Below are positions 39,690-48,040 of a stretch of DNA of 64,000 nucleotides, piece by piece. The DNA comes from Dermatobacter hominis (GTDB lineage Bacteria; Actinomycetota; Acidimicrobiia; Acidimicrobiales; Microtrichaceae), in the NCBI RefSeq assembly GCF_020715685.1, contig NZ_CP085840.1, forward strand, positions 3,844,001 to 3,908,000, in the 5' to 3' direction. Both the position numbers and the translations under genes were made by a program. Every line of letters begins with the position of its first letter. Position 1 is the first letter of the stretch. The notes beneath the pieces were generated by a model that made no database searches, was not told the DNA's origin, and saw only the letters and a program-made list of their open reading frames with translations.

Positions 39690-40306
39690 GGCAGGGCCTC
39701 CCGCTCCCGGGGGTCCTCTGGGCCGTCGCAGATGCCGCAGTCCTCGGGCACCGGCCGGAGCGCGGCGAGCTGCTCCCGGGTCCCGACCGCGCGGACGCAG
39801 CGGACCTCGAGCCCGGCGATCGTCCGGGCGAACCGCTCCGGATCGCCCGTCGCCAGGCAGTGGACCTGCACGGTCGGCCGGCCGTCGTCGTGGTGGGCGG
39901 CGCGCACGACCATCGATCCCGGGGTGAGCGCCGTCATGTTGATGACCATCGTGATCAGCGCCGGGTCGTCGAACTGCAGGTCGACCCACACCACCGCCGA
40001 GCGGACCTTCGACGACGGCGCCAGCGCCGCGACCACGAGCCAGGCCGTCGACACGACCACGTCGACGGCGAACCGGCCGACCAGCACCGCGACCGGCCAG
40101 GGCCGCAGCCGGCGCACCGGCCACAGCGGCAGCTGGCTCGGGTAGATGACGAACAGGGCGACGGCGACCGCGACCCCGCTCAGCAGGTTCGCCGGCGACG
40201 CCGAGCCCCACAGCAGCACCCACACCGCCACGAGGATGAGGCACACCGTGAACTTGCTCATCGGCCGGGAGGCGGGCGACGCCGTCCCCCGCTGGTGGGC
40301 GGTCAC
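39686..40306 (-). CDS. mnhE: Mrp cation/proton antiporter subunit E
   Basis: A 206-residue protein: two or three N-terminal membrane helices (VCLILVAVWVLLWG, SGVAVAVALFVIYP, VAVLVGRFAVDVVVS), then a cytoplasmic domain with NMTALTPGSMVV, the conserved MnhE signature, and VQVHCLATGD. The C-terminal extension (about residues 170-206) contains CGICDGPEDP, whose two close cysteines are unusual for this subunit. The GTG at 40306 is preferred because it overlaps the mnhD stop codon in the GTGA style of this operon; an ATG at 40261 would remove 15 residues. Confidence 0.88.
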   Translation of the reverse strand: MTAHQRGTASPASRPMSKFTVCLILVAVWVLLWGSASPANLLSGVAVAVALFVIYPSQLPLWPVRRLRPWPVAVLVGRFAVDVVVSTAWLVVAALAPSSKVRSAVVWVDLQFDDPALITMVINMTALTPGSMVVRAAHHDDGRPTVQVHCLATGDPERFARTIAGLEVRCVRAVGTREQLAALRPVPEDCGICDGPEDPREREALP

Positions 40307-41823
40307 CGTCCCGCCGCCTGGGCGGGGACGTCGTCGCCGAGCACGGCCCGCACGTAGCCGGCCGGGTGCAGGAGGTCCGTCGCCGCCCGCTCGCTGAGGT
40401 CGTAGAGCGGCCCGGCCCACAGGGCGACCGCGAGGCTGATCGCGGCGAGGGCCGCGGTGGGGAGGACCATCAGCGCCGGTCCGCCGAGGCGCCCGACGGC
40501 GTGCGGCGTGCCCTCGGGCTCGCCCTCGGCCGGGCTCCAGAAGGCGCCCGCCCAGATCTTGGTCATCGAGAACAGCGTGAGCAGGCTGACGGCCACGGCG
40601 GCGGCCACGAGCCACCACCTCGACTGCTCGCTGCCGGCCGCCAGCAGCCCGAACTTCGCGACGAAGCCCGACAGCGGCGGGATGCCGGCCAGGCTGAGCG
40701 CCGGGACCAGGAACAGCACCGCCACGACCGGCGCGGACCGGGCGAGCTGGCCGACCCGTGACAGCCGGCCGGACCCGCCCACGTGCTCGATCAGGCCGCC
40801 GGTGAGGAACAGGGTCGTCTTCACCACGATGTGGTGGACGATGTAGAAGATCGCGGCCGCCAGCCCGGCCAGCGTGAACAGGCCGAGCCCCATCACCATG
40901 TAGCCGATCTGGCTCACGATGTGGAACGACAGGATCCGCTTCACGTCCGCCTGCGCGATCGCACCGAGGACGCCGACCACCATCGTGAGCCCGGCGATCC
41001 ACAGGATCAGCGTCTGCGGGCGCGACTCGGGCGGGAACAGCAGCGTCTGGGTGCGGATGATGGCGTAGACGCCGACCTTGGTCAGGAGGCCGGCGAAGAT
41101 CGCCGTCACCGCCGAGGGCGCCGTCGGGTACGCGTCGGGCAGCCAGAAGAACAGCGGGAACAGCCCGGCCTTGATGCCGAAGATCATCAGGAGGAAGAGC
41201 GCGAAGGCGCTCCGCACGGTCGGCGACAGCTCGGCCATCCGCAGCGAGAGGTCGGCCATGTTCACCGTGCCGGTCGCGGAGTAGATGAGCGCGAGCGCGC
41301 TCAGCAGCAGCGCGGAGGCCAGCAGGCTGATCACCACGTAGGTCATGCCGGCCCGCACCTGGTCGCGGCGGGCGCCCAAGGTGATCAGCACGTAGCTCGC
41401 CGTCAGCATCATCTCGAACGCGACGAACAGCGTGAACAGGTCGCCGGTGAGGAACGACGCCGACACGCCGGCGGCGAGGATCAGGTACACGGACTGGAAG
41501 CCGACGTGGTTGCGCTCGGCGCCCGGCTGGCCGATCGCGTAGACGAGGACCGCGAGGAGCATCACGGACGCGATCGCCAGCATGATCGAGCTCAGGCGGT
41601 CGGCCACCAGCGTGATGCCGAGGGGGGCGGGCCAGCCGCCGGCCTGGATCGCCGTCGTGCCGTCGGCGTCGATCCGCACGACCAGCACGATCGTGAGCGC
41701 CGTCACCACCGTGAGCACGCTCACCGAGATCACACGCTGTGCCGTCTTGGACCGGCCGACGACGATGCACGCGCCGGCCCCGAGCAGGGGCAGGAGGATC
41801 GGGAGCGCGATCAGCGCGGTCAC
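40303..41823 (-). CDS. mnhD: Mrp cation/proton antiporter subunit D (complex-I-like proton channel)
   Basis: A 506-residue, about 14-helix membrane protein homologous to the antiporter-like subunits of complex I. The conserved glutamate is in LFVAFEMMLTASYVLI and the conserved lysine in LLTKVGVYAIIRTQ, the residues that carry the proton path. KAGLFPLFFWLPDAYPTAPS and IVHHIVVKTTLFLTGG are further family markers. With MnhA it forms the ion-translocating core of the Mrp antiporter, which exchanges cytoplasmic Na+ (or K+) for external protons. The GTG start overlaps the mnhC stop codon. Confidence 0.94.
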   Translation of the reverse strand: MTALIALPILLPLLGAGACIVVGRSKTAQRVISVSVLTVVTALTIVLVVRIDADGTTAIQAGGWPAPLGITLVADRLSSIMLAIASVMLLAVLVYAIGQPGAERNHVGFQSVYLILAAGVSASFLTGDLFTLFVAFEMMLTASYVLITLGARRDQVRAGMTYVVISLLASALLLSALALIYSATGTVNMADLSLRMAELSPTVRSAFALFLLMIFGIKAGLFPLFFWLPDAYPTAPSAVTAIFAGLLTKVGVYAIIRTQTLLFPPESRPQTLILWIAGLTMVVGVLGAIAQADVKRILSFHIVSQIGYMVMGLGLFTLAGLAAAIFYIVHHIVVKTTLFLTGGLIEHVGGSGRLSRVGQLARSAPVVAVLFLVPALSLAGIPPLSGFVAKFGLLAAGSEQSRWWLVAAAVAVSLLTLFSMTKIWAGAFWSPAEGEPEGTPHAVGRLGGPALMVLPTAALAAISLAVALWAGPLYDLSERAATDLLHPAGYVRAVLGDDVPAQAAGR

Positions 41824-42227
41824 GCCCAGTCCTCCGCGGGCACGTCCTCGCTCTCGGCGTCCGCGACCTCGGCGTCCGCGAAGCCTTCCGTGCCGATGAG
41901 CCGGTCGGTGACGTCGTCCTCGACCTCGTCGTCGGACGTGAGGATCCAGCTCCGGTAGGCGAGGGCGAGGAGGAACGCGGTCACGCCGAACGAGATCACG
42001 ATCGCGGTGAGCGCCATGGCCTGCGGGAGCGGGTCCGAGAACCTGGTCGCGTCCCCCGAGCCGACCAGCGGCGGGTCGCCGCGGCGTCCCGCCATGATGA
42101 ACAGGACGTTGGCGCCGTGGGTGAGCAGGCTGACGCCGATGATGATCCGGCTGAGCTTGCGCTGGATCACCAGGTAGGTGCCGATCGAGAAGAGCAGGCC
42201 GGCGGTCGCGGCCAGGAGGAGGTTCAC
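41820..42227 (-). CDS. mnhC: Mrp cation/proton antiporter subunit C (NuoK-like)
   Basis: A 135-residue protein with three predicted helices: LLLAATAGLLFSIGTYLVI, RIIIGVSLLTHGANVLFI and AMALTAIVISFGVTAFLLAL, the usual NuoK/MnhC layout. The last 35 residues are acidic and lie outside the conserved core. It is a small membrane subunit of the Mrp complex, placed between MnhB and MnhD. It starts with GTG 10 bases after the mnhB stop codon, preceded by GGAGGAGG, a strong ribosome site; its stop overlaps mnhD. Confidence 0.92.
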   Translation of the reverse strand: MNLLLAATAGLLFSIGTYLVIQRKLSRIIIGVSLLTHGANVLFIMAGRRGDPPLVGSGDATRFSDPLPQAMALTAIVISFGVTAFLLALAYRSWILTSDDEVEDDVTDRLIGTEGFADAEVADAESEDVPAEDWA

Positions 42228-42237
42228 GTCGCGCCCC

Positions 42238-42672
42238 TCACCGCTCGGACCCGAACCGGTCGCCGAACGCCTCGAACACCATCAGGACCAGGCCGACGAC
42301 GCACAGGTACACGCCGATGTCGAACACGAGCGCGGACGAGATCGAGACCGTGCCCAGGACGGGGATGTCGTAGGGCTGGTACGCCGCGGCCAGAACGGCC
42401 CTGCCGAGCAGGACGGGCACGAGCGCGGTCGACACCGCCACGATCACGCCGGCGCCGAGGATGGTCCACGGCCGCCACCGGCTGATGCGTCGCACCTCCT
42501 CGATGCCCCCTGCGATGTAGCGGAGCGAGATCGCCGCGCCGGCCACCAGGCCGCCGACGAACCCGCCGCCGGGCTGGTTGTGCCCGGCGAACAGCAGGTA
42601 GATCGAGCCGACCATGATCACCCGGAACAGGAGGGGGACGGTCTCGTCGAGCGTGGCGAGCCGGCGGATCAC
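42238..42672 (-). CDS. mnhB: Mrp cation/proton antiporter subunit B
   Basis: A 144-residue membrane protein. It contains the family hallmark LFAGHNQPGGGFVGGLVAGAA (about residues 29-49, a loop and helix conserved in MnhB/MrpB) and two or three further helices, ending SALVFDIGVYLCVVGLVLMV. It packs against the C-terminal part of MnhA. The GTG at 42672 overlaps the mnhA stop codon and is preceded by GGAGG. It is separated from mnhC by only 10 bases. Confidence 0.92.
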   Translation of the reverse strand: MIRRLATLDETVPLLFRVIMVGSIYLLFAGHNQPGGGFVGGLVAGAAISLRYIAGGIEEVRRISRWRPWTILGAGVIVAVSTALVPVLLGRAVLAAAYQPYDIPVLGTVSISSALVFDIGVYLCVVGLVLMVFEAFGDRFGSER

Positions 42673-45038
42673 GACGCGACCTCCTCGGCCGTCGGGATGT
42701 CGTCCTGGGCGTGGTCGGGGACCGTGCCCCGGGGCGGCCGCCCCGGGCGTCGCACCGCCCGGGCGAGCGCCACGGCGCCGATCGAGGCTGCGGTCAGGAC
42801 GGTGAGCTCGCCCACGGTGTCGAAGCCGCGGAAGTCGACCAGGATCACGTTGACGACGTTGCGGCCGTGGCCGTCGGGGAGGGCCTTCTCCACCATCTCG
42901 GTCGACGTCGTGGTCGGGAACCGGTCGCTGCCCGCGGCCAGGGCGAAGAGGAACACGACCGCGCCGACCGCGACCGACACCGCGACGCGGAAGGCCTGGC
43001 CGATCCAGGTCGACCGCTGCTCGAAGTGGTCGGGAAGGCTGCGCAGCACCAGCACGAAGAGGACGGTGAAGAGCGACTCGACCGCGACCGTGGTCAGGGC
43101 CAGGTCCGGGGCGCCCTGGATCACGAACAGCCCGGCCATCGCGTAGCCCACGCCGGCCAGGAGCAGGGCGGCGGCGTAGCGGCGGTGGATGCTGGCGGCG
43201 CGGACGGCGGCGGCGAGCTGGATCGTCACCACGAGCCCGGTGCCGATCATCAGCGCGCTCGGCGCCTCCTCCCGGCCGAACCAGTCGGCGTCCATGCCGA
43301 GCACGAGCGCCGAGGCGGGCACCAGCGTGCTCACCGCGAGGACCACGCCCGCGTAGACCGGGAGCGAACCGTTCTGCACCACGCCGGTGACCTTGTCGGC
43401 CACCGTGTTCACCGCTCGCAGGGTCCACCGGTACGCGTCGCCCGCGGACGGGATCCGGTGGCCGACGGCGAGCACGGCGCCGACGCGGTCGCGGGCGAGG
43501 AAGACGGCGCAGCCCGCCACGATCGTGAGCGCCGACAGGGCGAGCGCGGCGTTGAACCCGTGCCAGAGCGCGAGGTGGACCGCCGGCGCGGAGCCGTCGA
43601 GCGCCTGCACCGCCGTGGTCACCGGCGTGTCGAGCACCATCGGGAGCAGGCCCAGCCCGACGGTCAGGGCCACGAGCACCAGCGGGGGGACGAGGAACAG
43701 GGTGGCGGGGCGCTCGTCGGCGGGCACGGGCGCCACGTCGCGACCGCCGGCGAGCAGCGAGCCGAACGCCATCCGGGCGCTGTAGGCGAACGTGAGCACC
43801 GACGCCCCGACGACCACGACGGCCACGAGCGCGCCCCACCTGAGGCCCGACCCCAGCACGGCGGTGTAGGCCGACTCCTTCGAGATGAACCCGAGGAGCG
43901 GCGGCAGGCCCGCCATCGACGCGGCGCCGACGAGCACGACCGCCGCGACGGCCGGCCACCGGCCGGCGATCAGCGGGAGCCGTTGGATGTCGCGCGTGCC
44001 GGTCGTCCGGTCGACGATGCCCACGCCCATGAACAGCGTCGCCTTGAACGCGGCGTGGGCGAGCAGGAGCACGCACCCCGCGGTGATCGCCTCGGGCGTG
44101 CCGATGCCGAAGAGCACGAACATGAACCCCAGCTGGCTGATCGTGCCGTGGGCGAGCAGCAGCTTGAGGTCGTGCTGGCGCAGCGCCCGGAGGCCGCCGA
44201 AGCACATCGTGGCCGCGCCGATCGTGATGACGGCGGGGCGCCACATCGCCTCGGCCGCGAAGGCGGGGGTGAAGCGGGCCACGAGGTACACGCCCGCCTT
44301 CACCATCGTCGCCGAGTGCAGGTAGGCGCTGACCGGGGTCGGGGCGACCATCGCGCCGGGCAGCCAGGAGTGGAACGGGTACTGCGCCGACTTCGTGGCC
44401 GCGCCGAGCAGGACGAGCACGAGCGCCGGGACCACGGTGGCGCCCGTGGGCGGGTCGGCCAGCAGTCCCGACAGGCTCGCGGTGCCGGCGGCCTGGGCGA
44501 GCAGGATGAACCCGACGAGCATGGCGAGCGCGCCCAGGCCGGTGGTGAGCAGGGCCTGGAGCGCGGCGGCGCGCGCGGTCGCCGACTGCGACCGGTTGCC
44601 GATGAGGAAGTACGAGCTGACCGAGGTGAGCTCCCAGAACCCGTAGAGCACGAAGAGGTTGTCCGCGACGACGAGCCCGAACATGGCGCCGGCGAAGAGC
44701 GTGAGCAGGCCGATCAACCGGCCGAGGCCGGGCTGGACGGGCGGGAAGTACGAGCCCGCGTACAGCAGCACCAGCGTCCCGATGCCGGCGACCAGCAGCA
44801 CGAAGAGGGCGCCGAACCCGTCGAGCCGGAGGTCGATGTCGAGCCCGAGCTGCGGGACCCAGGTGACGGACTGCGTGACCACCTCGCCGTCGAAGAGCGC
44901 GGGCGAGAGGACCAGGAGCCAGCTGAGCGTGGCGACGAACGGCACCGCCGCGAACCAGAGCGCACGCCGGCCCAGGCGCTCGCCGACGGTGATGATCCCG
45001 CCGCCGACCACGGCGTGCAGGAGCACGAGGGCGATCAC
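42669..45038 (-). CDS. mnhA: Mrp cation/proton antiporter subunit A (MnhA/MrpA with MbhD-like C-terminus)
   Basis: A 789-residue, roughly 20-helix protein and the first gene of the operon. Residues about 1-500 are NuoL-like, with the conserved glutamate in LYGFWELTSVSSYFLIG and lysine in SAYLHSATMVKAGVYL. Residues about 590-760 are the MbhD/MnhA C-terminal part (GAPDLALTTVAVESLFTVLF, LVDFRGFDTVGELTVLTAA), which makes the Na+ path. Length and order match a standard group 1 Mrp system (A-B-C-D-E-F-G, all seven present here). The complex uses the proton gradient to expel Na+ or K+, giving salt and alkali tolerance. The start is GTG. Confidence 0.94.
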   Translation of the reverse strand: MIALVLLHAVVGGGIITVGERLGRRALWFAAVPFVATLSWLLVLSPALFDGEVVTQSVTWVPQLGLDIDLRLDGFGALFVLLVAGIGTLVLLYAGSYFPPVQPGLGRLIGLLTLFAGAMFGLVVADNLFVLYGFWELTSVSSYFLIGNRSQSATARAAALQALLTTGLGALAMLVGFILLAQAAGTASLSGLLADPPTGATVVPALVLVLLGAATKSAQYPFHSWLPGAMVAPTPVSAYLHSATMVKAGVYLVARFTPAFAAEAMWRPAVITIGAATMCFGGLRALRQHDLKLLLAHGTISQLGFMFVLFGIGTPEAITAGCVLLLAHAAFKATLFMGVGIVDRTTGTRDIQRLPLIAGRWPAVAAVVLVGAASMAGLPPLLGFISKESAYTAVLGSGLRWGALVAVVVVGASVLTFAYSARMAFGSLLAGGRDVAPVPADERPATLFLVPPLVLVALTVGLGLLPMVLDTPVTTAVQALDGSAPAVHLALWHGFNAALALSALTIVAGCAVFLARDRVGAVLAVGHRIPSAGDAYRWTLRAVNTVADKVTGVVQNGSLPVYAGVVLAVSTLVPASALVLGMDADWFGREEAPSALMIGTGLVVTIQLAAAVRAASIHRRYAAALLLAGVGYAMAGLFVIQGAPDLALTTVAVESLFTVLFVLVLRSLPDHFEQRSTWIGQAFRVAVSVAVGAVVFLFALAAGSDRFPTTTSTEMVEKALPDGHGRNVVNVILVDFRGFDTVGELTVLTAASIGAVALARAVRRPGRPPRGTVPDHAQDDIPTAEEVAS

Positions 45039-45219
45039 GGATGACGACCCGGAGCGGGATGCGTGCGGCCGGACCGGTCCCGGTGGCGGACCGAGACGTC
45101 CTCGTGAGCCGGGGGCATCTGGGCGGGCAGTCTAGTTGGGCCCGGTGCGGCGGTTCCCTCGGGACCCGGGTGAACGGCCCGTTGGGGACCGGTCGGGGCG
45201 CGCTGCCAGACTGACCGCC

Positions 45220-46755
45220 GTGCCCGACCGCCCCGACACCCCCGCACCGAACGCGCCCGCCGCCGACGCGCCTGCCGCCGACGCGCCTGCACCGGACGCG
45301 ATCGTCGCGACGCCGGCGATCGTCGGCGCGGCCCAGACGATCGATCGGCCCGACGAGCGCGACCTGGCGCAGGCGCCGGGCCCGATCGAGCTGATGGTCG
45401 ACGCGGCCCGCGCCGCGGCCGAGGACGCGGGCGCGCCGTCGCTGCTCGACCGCGTCGGCTGGATCGGCGTGACCGGTGGGTTCTTCCCGCACCGCAACCC
45501 GGGCGCGGTCGTGGCCGAGCACCTCGGGCTCGCCGGCGTCGGCACGGCGCTCACCGAGATCTCCGGCACCGCACCCCAGGACCTCGTCGGACTCGCCTGC
45601 CAGCGGATCGCCGCCGGCGAGCTCGACGTCGCGCTCGTGCTGGGCGGCGAGGCCCGGTGGAGCGCGCAGCGGCTCAAGCGCCAGGGGATCGAGCCGGGGT
45701 GGGACCTGTCGCCGGGGGAGGGCGAGCCCGAGGTCATCGGCGGGTTCGCCCCCGAGATGATCTCCGAGATGGCTGAGATGGGCTCGGCCGCCGCGTCCTA
45801 CGCGCTGTTCGAGGACGCGCTCCGGGTCCGTGCCGGCCGGACGGTCGACGAGCAGCGGGACCACTGCGCCCGGCTGTGGGCCCGGTTCTCCGAGGTGGCC
45901 GAGACCAACCCCTTCGCGTGGGACCGGTCGCACCACCGCGTCGAGGACATCCGCGACGCATCCGACGCCAACCGGATGATCGCCTTCCCGTACCCGAAGG
46001 CGATGGTCGCCAACAACACCGTGAACATGGGCTCGGCGCTGCTGATCGCCTCCGAGGAGGCGGCCCGCGCGGCGGGCGTCGCCGACGACCGCCGCGCCTA
46101 CCCGCTGGTCGTGACCTCGTCGCACGAGACGTGGGAGGTGCTCCGCCGCCACGACCTCGACGGCAGTCCGGCGCTCACGGCCGCCGGCGCCACCGCTCTC
46201 GAGCACGTCGGGCTGACGATCGACCGGATCGACCACGTCGATCTCTACGCGTGCTTCCCGGCGATCGTGCAGATGTCGTCGGCGGCGCTCGGGCTCCCCG
46301 AGGACCGGCAGCTCACCGTGACCGGCGGGCTCGGCTTCGCCGGCGCCGCCATCAGCAACGCGGTCGGCCAGTCGATCGCGGCGATGGTGCCGCTCGTCCG
46401 CGAGGGCGGGCTCGGGCTGGTGCACGGCAACGGGGGGAGCGCGACCAAGCACAGCTTCGCCGTCTACTCACCCGAGCCGCCGGCCGCCTTCGCCCGCATC
46501 GACTGCCAGGACCGGGTCGACCTCGGCGAGCGCGACGCGCTGCCGCGGGACCACGCCGGCGAGGTGCACGTCGACGCCGCGACAGTCCGCTTCGACCGCG
46601 AGGGCCCGACCGACGTGCTCGCCGCCGTGCGGGCCGAGGACGGGCGCATGGCGTGGGCGACGAGCGCCGATCCCGACCTCATCGACCGCGTGATGGTCGA
46701 GGGGCTCGCCGGCGCGACGGCGCGCCGCGCCGCCGACGGCACCTTCACGGTCTGA
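45220..46755 (+). CDS. Thiolase-like protein (acetyl-CoA acetyltransferase/SCPx-type)
   Basis: A 511-residue protein. After an Ala/Pro/Asp-rich N-terminus containing repeated PAADA units (residues 8-25) comes a thiolase fold: ALVLGGEARWSAQRL, MVANNTVNMGSALLI, HVDLYACFPAIVQM and a C-terminal HGNGGSATKHSFAVYS. The usual nucleophile region CxSG is replaced (SGTAPQDLVGLAC), as in the divergent SCPx-type family, so classical thiolysis is uncertain. A C-terminal OB-fold-like segment of about 90 residues (TDVLAAVRAEDGRMA) is also typical of this subgroup. It is likely involved in acyl-CoA or sterol-derived acyl chain metabolism. The GTG is chosen on family length; the upstream 181-base gap shows no other gene. 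Confidence 0.82.
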   Translation: MPDRPDTPAPNAPAADAPAADAPAPDAIVATPAIVGAAQTIDRPDERDLAQAPGPIELMVDAARAAAEDAGAPSLLDRVGWIGVTGGFFPHRNPGAVVAEHLGLAGVGTALTEISGTAPQDLVGLACQRIAAGELDVALVLGGEARWSAQRLKRQGIEPGWDLSPGEGEPEVIGGFAPEMISEMAEMGSAAASYALFEDALRVRAGRTVDEQRDHCARLWARFSEVAETNPFAWDRSHHRVEDIRDASDANRMIAFPYPKAMVANNTVNMGSALLIASEEAARAAGVADDRRAYPLVVTSSHETWEVLRRHDLDGSPALTAAGATALEHVGLTIDRIDHVDLYACFPAIVQMSSAALGLPEDRQLTVTGGLGFAGAAISNAVGQSIAAMVPLVREGGLGLVHGNGGSATKHSFAVYSPEPPAAFARIDCQDRVDLGERDALPRDHAGEVHVDAATVRFDREGPTDVLAAVRAEDGRMAWATSADPDLIDRVMVEGLAGATARRAADGTFTV

Positions 46756-46791
46756 CCGGCCCCGTCGGCCCCCTCGACTTCCCCCACCCAT

Positions 46792-46842
46792 CGCTTTGGC
46801 GGAGGTTTCTGTCGTCTGACGACCGAAACCGCCGCCAGAGCG
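46792..46842. terminator. Long imperfect hairpin between converging genes
   Basis: Arms 46792-46814 and 46820-46842 (starting CGCTTTGGCGG and ending CCGCCAGAGCG) pair over 23 positions with two mismatches and one G-T pair around a 5-base loop. It separates the thiolase-like and phosphotransferase genes. Its outer end resembles the hairpin at 59627-59678. Confidence 0.7.
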
Positions 46843-46850
46843 GGGGTGCG

Positions 46851-47933
46851 TCAGGCGTCGAGGAGCTCGGCGGCGTCGAGGTCGACGGCGTGCTGGGCGT
46901 GGCGCGACGCCATGGCCATGAACATCTGGTCGCCGCGGTCGGTGCGCTCGACGAGCATCGACGCGCCGACCGCCATCACGAGCCCGTTCCAGGTGCCGCG
47001 GCGGTAGGCGGTCCAGCAGTCCTCGCGGTCGACGTCGACGCCCGCGTCGACGAGTCCCCGCACGTAGTGGTCGAACAGCTCGGCCTCGTGCGCCCGCCGG
47101 TCGTGGGCCAGCAGCCCCGCGCCGACGAAGTACGCCGCGTCGGCGGGCCCCGGGCCGATCGTGCAGGTCTGCCAGTCGAGCACCGCGACCGACCCGTCGG
47201 TCGGGTGGAACAACAGGTTGTCGAGCCGGTAGTCGCCGTGCACGACGGTGACCGGCTCGCGGTCCTCGTAGAACGACGCCAACCGCCCGAAGACGACCTC
47301 GCCGGCGCTGCGGACCTGGTCGGACAGCTGCTCGTCGTAGCGCTCGAGGAACCCCGTCCAGAGCACCGGGAGCATCTGGATCATCATGTCCCGTGCCGGG
47401 CCGCGGTCGCCCTTGAGCCACTCCAGGTCGTGCAACGCCGGGTCGCCCCAGCGCGGTGCGTGGATGCCGACCAGCTCCGACAGGGCGGCCCGGGCCTGCT
47501 CCACCGTGCAGCCGACGAGCTGATCGCCCTGCGCGGCCGGTGCCATGTCCTCCATCAGCAGCACGAACGCGCCGGTCGTCGTGTCGATGTCGGCGTGGTG
47601 GACCGCAGGGGTGCGCACGTCCAGGCCGTCGACGAGCTCCTGGTAGAAGCGCACCTCCTTCTCGTACGCCCGCAGGCCGAGTCCGGCGGCCCGGCTGTTC
47701 GGATCGGTCGACGGCAGCTTGGCGATCAGGTCTCGGGTCGACCCGTCGGCCAGCGACAGGTGCAGCCGGTAGCTGTCGCACATCTGGCCGGTGCCGAGCG
47801 GCGACGCCTCGACGGCCACCACCGCACCGGCCTCGCCGCCGTCGGCGCCCGCCAGCACCGCCGTGCCGGCCAGGACGTCGGTCAGCCACGCCGGCGTCAG
47901 CGCGTCCACCGTCTCCACGATCGTGATCGTCAC
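46851..47933 (-). CDS. Aminoglycoside-phosphotransferase-family (choline/ecdysteroid-kinase-like) protein
   Basis: A 360-residue kinase-fold protein. The nucleotide-binding lysine is in RDLIAKLPS (about residue 71), the catalytic loop is VVHGDYRLDNLLF (near 235), and the metal-binding aspartate is in VAVLDWQTCTIGPG. The segment MEDMAPAAQGDQL and the overall length fit the EcKL/APH-like proteins common in actinobacteria that degrade lipids or steroids, where an unknown hydroxylated compound is phosphorylated. An antibiotic-resistance function is not supported by anything in the sequence. The start is GTG. It stands alone, with the multicopper oxidase gene 107 bases upstream on the same strand. 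Confidence 0.82.
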   Translation of the reverse strand: MTITIVETVDALTPAWLTDVLAGTAVLAGADGGEAGAVVAVEASPLGTGQMCDSYRLHLSLADGSTRDLIAKLPSTDPNSRAAGLGLRAYEKEVRFYQELVDGLDVRTPAVHHADIDTTTGAFVLLMEDMAPAAQGDQLVGCTVEQARAALSELVGIHAPRWGDPALHDLEWLKGDRGPARDMMIQMLPVLWTGFLERYDEQLSDQVRSAGEVVFGRLASFYEDREPVTVVHGDYRLDNLLFHPTDGSVAVLDWQTCTIGPGPADAAYFVGAGLLAHDRRAHEAELFDHYVRGLVDAGVDVDREDCWTAYRRGTWNGLVMAVGASMLVERTDRGDQMFMAMASRHAQHAVDLDAAELLDA

Positions 47934-48040
47934 CCGGAACCCCCGTTCCCCCGCGACCGGGCCCCGGCGGGTCCGGACGGTGACAGCATGTCACTCCGGA
48001 TCCGCCGGGGCCCTCGGGCGCCGATCCGTGCCGGTGGGCG

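Noticed and set aside
42238-46452. A 1404-codon minus-strand open frame covering mnhA and the thiolase-like gene
   Set aside because: Only its last 144 codons (mnhB, from the GTG at 42672) make a recognisable protein. The rest is antisense or out of frame to well-supported genes.
46851-47933. Phosphotransferase as an aminoglycoside-resistance gene
   Set aside because: It has the general kinase fold only. Length and motifs fit the EcKL/choline-kinase-like group found with lipid metabolism genes, and no resistance context exists.
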